This document shows, one piece after another, positions 58,012 to 64,000 of a stretch of 64,000 bases of DNA. The notes beneath the pieces were generated by a model. The model made no database searches. It was not told where the DNA came from and saw only the letters and a program-made list of their open reading frames with translations. The translations under genes and the position numbers were made by a program. Source of the stretch: Tillus elongatus (taxonomy: Eukaryota; Arthropoda; Insecta; Coleoptera; Cleridae); assembly GCA_964006375.1 (NCBI GenBank), contig OZ023266.1, positions 13,962,565 to 14,026,564 of the forward strand, given 5' to 3'. The number at the start of each line of letters is the position of its first letter. Position 1 is the first letter of the stretch.

Positions 58012-58140
58012 TTCTAATTGTTGCGAGAATGCATCTAGTCTTACAGGAACAGCCTAAGAACATTCACAAAAGCCTAGACAGACTAGGACTAGTTGCGCCT
58101 AACGACAGTTAATCGTAAAATGTTTACTCTGGGATTAAAT

Positions 58141-58984
58141 TAAGAACAAGAAAATTCAAAACAGTATATAATTATATCTAACCTCCTCTCAAATTTTGTC
58201 AAAGAAAAAAGATTCGCTTGAAATAAAATGCATGTTTCTTGTGTTTTCTTCGCTGTTCTCCTACATCGTTTGATCAGGTCAGCTTATTCAAGCTTGGTAT
58301 GTTTTGCACAGAAAATCAATGAATTTTTCGAAAACCACTGGAGATAGGTATAGGGAAGTATTATCCAAAAATAACCGGAAAAGGCGAAAAATGTAATAAT
58401 ATATATTACTTACTTTTCAATATAAGCGGCTACGTCGCGCCGCAGCACTGAAAATATTTTAGTTCGATAGAGCAGAAATGATTACCCAAGAAACCGAATT
58501 TTGAAAATAAATCATATATCCCATTCTTCGTCTTCTACTTAAGCCTTAAAAGATAACTTAAAGTGTAGAAATTACAAAATAAATAAATTACAAATTATAA
58601 ATGCCTTAGTACGCAAAACAACAACCAAACAATGTAACAAGAAAAACATTGACAATTGTGTGCCCTAAATTTAGCTGAAATAAATGGTGGTGGTGGTGAT
58701 GGAGGAGGTATTTATGACCTTGGAACAGTAATTCCATCAGCCACAGACTTTTGCTATTTTATATACACAAATATATACAAATACCTTAATAATCTAGAAG
58801 ACAGAATTATGTTACCTATATACAAATATACAATGTCTAAACTTATTTATACATATAATAATTTTTGCTTTCTTTTTTTTTCCTTTTTCTTTTTTTTAAA
58901 TTCTTTTCTTTAATATTTTTTAATTAAAAAAAATTAATTTAGCTGAAAGAAATGAATGCTTGAATATTAATACTATTTACTATA
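58141..58984. other. No gene seen
   Basis: Low-complexity stretches: GGT/GGA repeats at 58686-58710 and a T-rich run 58866-58930. An 85-codon plus frame across them is not a credible gene. Confidence 0.45.
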
Positions 58985-61255
58985 AGTACACTACGCAAAC
59001 TGACTATTTTTATAAAAATCTGTAACATATCTCCAAAACCTTGGCAGAGAACATAACGTATGTTCAAAAGGTATTTTATTATACAGATGTGCTGCAACAT
59101 AGGAGAAAGAGCTCAGATATTGGCTGGTATAATATTTAGGTATGGCAAACAAGTGAGTCTTGTATTGAGCGAATGTATTTGTCTAGAAAAACAGAGCTTC
59201 TGATGTAGGTAATCAGGCCCCGCACCGAGGACAATCTTGCGGGTTAAGCAAAGAAGATGTACTTTCAAGCGATTCTTCATATTCAGCCAATCTAATTCTT
59301 TTAACTTATAAGAAACACGATCTGTTGTTTTTAGATTAAAGATGACCGTAAACATGGCTTCTGAACCTTTTCTATTCTTTGTCGATACCAACTGTCAAGG
59401 ACAGATCCATACACAACATCAGCATGGCTAAAGCGTGAGAGAATAACTGAATCTACCAGGAGAGCTTTTACTTTCACTGGAAGGCAATTTAGGTGGCTAT
59501 AAAAAGATTTCAATAAGCCAAAGCTGGCTCTACGAAGATTAGTAACGTGATCAGAAAATCTTAAATTGTTATCTATTATGAGACCATGATTTTTTGCAGA
59601 TTGTTTTGCTTCCAAGCGCCTCCCATCTATCAAAATATAAATATTTTGAGAACAAACCCTATTCCTACTGACATTCCTGCCAAACAAAAAGTACGCAACA
59701 CTTATTGTCATTTATGGCGAGATAATGCTCCTTTGCTGTCGTGACTAACTTACCAAGGTCTGTATTTAAACTTGCTATAGCGTCTAAAGCATTTTCGACA
59801 GGAAAGGATTTGTAAAGCTGGGTACCATCAGCATAGAAGTGTACTTTGCTCGAAACTATTTGTTCTTGAAAATAAAACGTATAAATATTGAATAAAAGGG
59901 GGCTTCAGATAGAGCCCTGTGGAACTCCTTTTAATAAACTTAAAGAATCTGATACATCCGACCCGTAGACAACCCTCTGTGCCCTATCTGAAAAGGAACT
60001 CTATAAACTGAACGGCGTCACGATTGAAGCCAATATTTTGTAACTTCGAGCACAATAGTTCCTGACTGATCGTATCAAAAGCTTTACTGTAGTCTATCAA
60101 TACCAAAGCTGTAACTTGAATTTTATCGTTAGCTGTGAGGATGTCATCACTAATATTTGCTAATGTGGTTGTGGTAGACCTGCCCCTAACAAATCCGGAC
60201 TGTACATTTGGAAAGATGTTGTTGTCCCCAAGGTAAGCAGTTATCTGCTCGTACATCACTTTCTCTAATAATTTTGAAAGAACTGGGAAAATGCTTATAG
60301 GTCTTAAATGATTACACTCAGTTGGATTGTTTCCTTTTGGAAACATGAAAACCTTTGCAACTTTCCAAACTTTGGGAAAGCATTTTGTCTCAATACAAAA
60401 GTTTACAAGATGAAGCAGCTGAAGGAGAAGTTCTTGAGACATAGGTTAATCATGTCGATACTCACACCATCAAAACCTTTAGCTTTTGTTTTTATTGAGG
60501 CTATATGTCTCATAATATCTGCTTCATCGACAAGCTTAAAATGGAAGTTATTTGCATTTTTGTAAATGTTACTATTGTAATATGTTTTTAATCCTCTAAT
60601 ATCAGCCCTATCACTGTTAGTAGACTTGAGGTATTGATTTATTTTGTTTACATCATTCAAATGTGATGGTAACATATTGTCTTTTTTTGTAATAATGCCA
60701 AATCTATTAGCCAAAGACCAGGCGTACTATTATTTTCACTCATAGACAGCATACCCTCCGAAAATGTAAGTTTTTTTTTGTGGCATTTGTAGTTCGGTTT
60801 CTAATTACTTTATAATTTTGCCAATCAATGGTATCGCGACTATCTTTAAACCTATTATAAACTGTATCACGCTGTTTTATAATATTTATGATATTATCCG
60901 TTAGCCATGGAGCCGGCCTTTTCGTTATTCGTACCGTAACGATAGGGGCATGCGTATCGAAAAGTTTATTCAAAACATTAGTAAGTAATGCTGCTGTATC
61001 TTCAGCGCTGTTTAATCTATAATAATGCATCCAGTCTACTGCAGAGAGATCACTTTTGAATCCATTAATATTAAAATTTTTGTAACTTCTAAAGGTATGA
61101 TACTGTCTTTTTAATGATTCTACTTTAGCCAAAGATACTATGCAAAATACAAGACAATGGTCAGAGATAACATGAGCATCGACTGTATCAGCTTCTGATA
61201 CACCTAGCGACATATCAACTATAACAATGTCAAGAAGAGACTGTGAATTTTGCGT
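58985..61255 (-). pseudogene. Non-LTR retrotransposon: endonuclease end, RT, C-terminus
   Basis: Minus strand from 61255: SLLDIVIVDMSLGV and AHVISDHCLVFCIV, the Ser-Asp-His end of the APE-type endonuclease. A linker has FRSYKNFNINGFKSDL and APWLTDNIINIIKQRD. RT motifs follow: IASIKTKAKGFDGVSIDMI (motif 1), LRPISIFPVLSKLLEKVMY (motif 2), QSGFVRGRSTTTT, ALVLIDYSKAFDTI (motif A), a KGVPQGSI-type motif B with a stop, HFYADGTQLY (motif C, YADD changed to YADG). The C-terminal part has AKNHGLIIDNNLRFSDHV and SYVAAHLYNKIPF. Organisation is CR1/L2-like (no RNase H seen). Several frameshifts and stops. The 5' end stops at the (TA)n tract. Confidence 0.9.
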
Positions 61256-61257
61256 GA

Positions 61258-61330
<73 letters not shown>
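61258..61330. repeat. (TA)n microsatellite
   Basis: Pure TA run between the non-LTR endonuclease and the solo LTR. Confidence 0.95.
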
Positions 61331-61334
<4 letters not shown>

Positions 61335-61772
61335 ACGTTATACGGGGTTCTGGATTTGTTGACTAACAAAACACAGCTTTTCAAACTACTAATTTTACTA
61401 ATTTATCATAACCAGCTATTTTCCAACACCAGTATCAACTAAAATACTTCTCTCTCTTACTAGATGTCCATAGAACTATATTCTATTATTCGCCTTCTAT
61501 GATCGCTTCTTATACACCAACACTTACTGCTAACTCGCTTAATACTCTATGATCACTTATTCTACACCACACTAATTCAATACTGAACTAACTGTGTACC
61601 GCTCGCCTATTTATACTGTCCATAGAGATTCTAGACCTTTTACACTCTTCTACACCTGTCTCTTCTGGTCCCTTCTAGAAATATCATTCCAGAGTGTTCG
61701 CCGTTACCAACACACTACAACTGATCATAGAAGTTACAAAGTCGATAAACTTCATTCTCATAGACAAATATG

Positions 61773-61775
<3 letters not shown>
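61331..61775 (-). mobile_element. Solo LTR (445 bp) inserted in (TA)n
   Basis: On the minus strand it starts TGTCATATTTG and ends CGTAACA (TG...CA), with TA repeats on both sides so a short ATAT-type target duplication is possible. It contains a TATA box TATAAATAGGCG (61615-61604), then an initiator-like AGTTCAGTAT ~25 bp downstream. Upstream is TTCTAGAA (61673-61680), a heat-shock-factor-type site. No internal retroviral-type genes adjoin, which fits LTR-LTR recombination. Confidence 0.65.
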
Positions 61776-61870
<95 letters not shown>

Positions 61871-61985
61871 GACCCTGGATATGGGTTCTAGTGGTCTTAG
61901 TTCGTGCTTATTTAAAGAAAAAAAGTCTCAATGTCGTGATCTCATCAAAAGCGAACTTTCTATACGAAAACTCGCTGAAAGAATA
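61776..61985 (-). repeat. (TA)n tract and family leader end
   Basis: (TA)n to 61863, then leader 'gaccctggatatgggttcta' and a degraded palindrome 'cgaactttctatacgaaaac' near 61950-61970. Confidence 0.7.
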
Positions 61986-62859
61986 GCCTAAATACTCAAG
62001 CATTTCCACAGAACTTAATGACGTGATTACCGCCCTTGCATAGAAAATATTTTGAGTTTTTATTACAAAATTCTGGATCGCGGATGGATAATACAAAATG
62101 TAACATCTACAGAAACTTGTAATTTTTAGTTGGGTCATTCCATATCGACCTACTTTTACTTTCAAAGATCATAAAACGTTCTCAGGTCAGTCTGGAGTGT
62201 TGGTCTAGCAATAAAACGGTTTTATTACACAATAATAGCACATCGGTCGTACAGTGACCGCCAAAATGACAGGGTGCCAGTCAATTTGCCCAGATATACC
62301 TATTTCATCCCTCCACTTCCCCCAGTGAAGCTGATTTTAATCCGACTCTTCTCTCACAACATGTGATTTACAAAATTGCCACGGCGGACTAGATATAATA
62401 CATGTTATAACCCTAATTTTATGTCGTTTATATTAAATTTTCCCGATGGAATATTGCATGATTGCCGGTTTTGAGATTGACTTTTGCCATGTTATCGCAG
62501 TTGTGTTAATGATTTAGCCCAACAGACGGTTCATTATTTTTCTGTGTGTAATTTTGTCCCCATTCGAACCGCGCATAACAATATCACTTTGATCGTTTTG
62601 TAATTTTCTGCTCAATATGTGATCGTAATCTGTTATGGGTTTATGAACGGTTTAAAAACGTGTTGTGAATTATTATAATAGGTTACTGGAGCCTATATGA
62701 ACACCAGTTTATATGAAATGATGTAAATTGTGGAAATTTTAAACAAATTTTGCCATCCGAAACATTCAAATCACGTGACAAATTTCTTTTATAAATAGTC
62801 ACCATTTTTTGGCCGAAATTGCCTTCAGTAATGTTACACTATATTATATTTTTCACAAA
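61986..62859. other. No gene seen
   Basis: Unassigned AT-rich DNA. Confidence 0.45.
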
Positions 62860-63050
62860 ATGCAAACATGCAATAATATAATGGGTGTTCTATTAAAAAA
62901 AAGTTTATCAGCAACGACTTATGGGCCACTTTGTGTTTATCCAAATAATTTTATAAGATGCAGCTCAAAACACCGAGTAATTAACGTATACAATTTTTGC
63001 TTGTATCTTGTATATAAACACAAATATTGAGTTTTGGCGTAAAAATGCAT
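62860..63050 (-). repeat. (TA)n family, tail fragment
   Basis: 'gcaacgacttatgggccact', 'agatgcagctcaaaacacc' and 'cttgtatcttgtatataaac' match 44085-44270, the tail part next to the MITE in full copies. Confidence 0.7.
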
Positions 63051-63146
63051 CACCCTGTATATATTTTTTGCCTCAGGGCTCGTCTGCGACTTCGCCGCCC
63101 CGAAGGCACTGCAGCCTTTGGCTTATTGTACATGCCCTTAGTCTTT
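63051..63146. other. 3' flank of the non-LTR element
   Basis: 'cctcagggctcgtctgcgac' resembles 15150-15172 inverted; likely 3' untranslated part. Confidence 0.35.
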
Positions 63147-64000
63147 TTACTCCACCCATTCCAAAATCACTGCACCTTGAACTAGTCTGCACAGCGATTG
63201 GTAGGGTGAAGTTTTATATTGCTCTGTCTCCAGTCTAGACTGACCGTAGATCAGTTGTATTTTGCGGTCCAGAGCTTTACACTCACACAATATGTGCTGG
63301 GCGGATTCCTCCCCCTCGCCGCAGAGTCTGCATGCGTGGTCCCCCTCGAACCGCCCCGTTTTATGCAGGTGTTTCTTGACGGCCACTTGTCCCGTCTAGA
63401 GACCAGTCATGTTTCTGAGCTGTCCTCTGCTGAGATTTAGCAGCTCCACAGCTCTCTTTGAACTGGGTTCGTCAATTACTGACTTCCCATGTCTGAGCCC
63501 TGGGCAGTGTGTTCGTTTCTGACCCAGAACTTAATGGCTCCACTGGCAATGCTCTTTGTCACGCCCAGAACCGGTTCTGGTTCCATAAGTGGTTCTGCTG
63601 ACCCTCTCTTAGCGAGACTGTCAGCTTCTTCATTGCCCTTGACCCCCAAGTGACCCGGCATCCAGACGAGGGTAACCTCATTCTGCCCAGCCAGGTCGCT
63701 CGTCTCGTCTCGGCACTTACTCACTAGCCAAGAATTTACTTGTGGGCTACTTAGGGCCTTAAGGGCTGCCTGGCTGCCTGTGGCTATGAGGATCCGCTTG
63801 TTTGTGTAGACCCTCCTCTTGTTCTCCCGCACACAGTGCAGGATGGCGTACATCTCGGCCTGAAAGACCGTTGCATGGGCTCCGAGGGAACTACTACGAC
63901 TTACCCTCGGTCCTTCCGAATAAACACGTGCCCATGCTCCCCGCCGGATCGGGCCGCAAACCAGACGAACGCGTCCCGTGGTATGCCCGGCGTCTCCTCT
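63147..64000 (-). pseudogene. Non-LTR retrotransposon RNase H and zinc-knuckle (partial, runs off window)
   Basis: The minus strand enters from the window edge: GAWARVYSEGPRVSRSSSLG, then AHATVFQAEMYAILHCV (RNase H, Glu of 'qAEl.Ai'), RILIATGSQAALKAL (usually 'sDSqaal', so the catalytic Asp is Gly), VTLVWMPGHLGVKGNEEAD (last acidic block intact). After a frameshift: HKTGRFEGDHACRLCGEG and SAQHILCECKAL, a C-x2-C-x(n)-H-x4-C knuckle. RNase H plus C-terminal knuckle points to the R1/I/LOA-type group. The start lies beyond 64000. GC content is clearly higher than in the neighbouring DNA, so it is a younger or less eroded insertion. Confidence 0.85.

Larger units (their letters stand above)
57567..58041. 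mobile_element. Retrozyme-like hammerhead insertion, 475 bp
   Basis: Flanked by an exact 12-bp duplication TACAGGAACAGC (57555-57566 and 58042-58053); the empty site is preserved in the adjacent tandem unit. Minus-strand arm 57567-57800 and plus-strand arm 57801-58041 form a large inverted repeat. Two hammerhead motifs on the plus strand lie 175 bp apart. Ends match those of 34831-36007. Non-coding. Confidence 0.85.
56830..58140. repeat. 407-bp tandem duplication, second unit interrupted
   Basis: Unit 1 about 56832-57238. Unit 2 is 57239-57566 plus 58054-58137, split by the insertion 57567-58041. Both start 'attaacatgaaagaagatat' and end 'cgtttactctgggatta' or the like. Unit 1 gives the undisturbed target site, which proves the insertion and its duplication. 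The function of the unit is unknown; no coding frame. Confidence 0.88.

Overview
The window is AT-rich repetitive DNA from an animal genome, most likely an arthropod (probably an insect). The evidence is the mix of mariner-type transposases, several non-LTR retrotransposon lineages, two Penelope-like elements, a pogo-type transposase, a Ty3/Gypsy integrase, a tRNA-headed SINE and about fifteen long (TA)n tracts. I found no convincing host protein gene, no rRNA gene and no functional tRNA. Every coding region seen is a decayed transposable element. The closest to intact is one mariner copy at 46.1-48.2 kb, which needs only one frame correction.

Layout. 0-4 kb: Penelope pLTR remnants, a Tc1 piece fused to a Gypsy integrase, a SINE tail and a Jockey-like RT tail. 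4.6-7.4 kb: a repeat split by a long-TIR mariner. 8.4-10.9 kb: tail of a non-LTR element, then a complete (TA)n composite repeat. 11.9-14.3 kb: mariner. 17.4-19.1 kb: Penelope-like element with RT, GIY-YIG nuclease and hammerhead motif. 19.5-25.4 kb: mariner, pogo and non-LTR fossils. 25.7-28.8 kb: a second Penelope RT broken by a mariner. 29.9-31.5 kb: Jockey RT. 34.8-37.0 kb: hammerhead-bearing tandem/inverted array, a SINE with target duplication and a further hammerhead-like fold. 38.4-39.7 kb: non-LTR RT. 41-56 kb: a dense field of one (TA)n repeat family, nested MITEs and the best mariner. 56.8-58.1 kb: a 407-bp tandem duplication containing a second hammerhead-bearing insertion. 59-61.3 kb: endonuclease/RT of a non-LTR element. 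61.3-61.8 kb: solo LTR. 63.1-64 kb: RNase H of another non-LTR element, running off the window.

The most interesting signal is self-cleaving-RNA architecture. Two insertions (34831-36007 and 57567-58041) share the same ends, have exact 11- and 12-bp target duplications, and are built from tandem plus inverted units. Each unit carries a hammerhead core (CUGANGA, stem II, GAA, stem III, cleavage base). This is the organisation described for animal retrozymes, small non-autonomous elements thought to use Penelope reverse transcriptase. The same window holds two Penelope RT genes and at least four Penelope-type hammerheads of a different sequence class.

A second theme is nesting. Two mariners and a solo LTR sit inside (TA)n tracts, which supply the TA target mariners require. 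The (TA)n tracts themselves lie at a fixed place in a repeat family that starts with a strong palindrome and ends in a MITE-like module.
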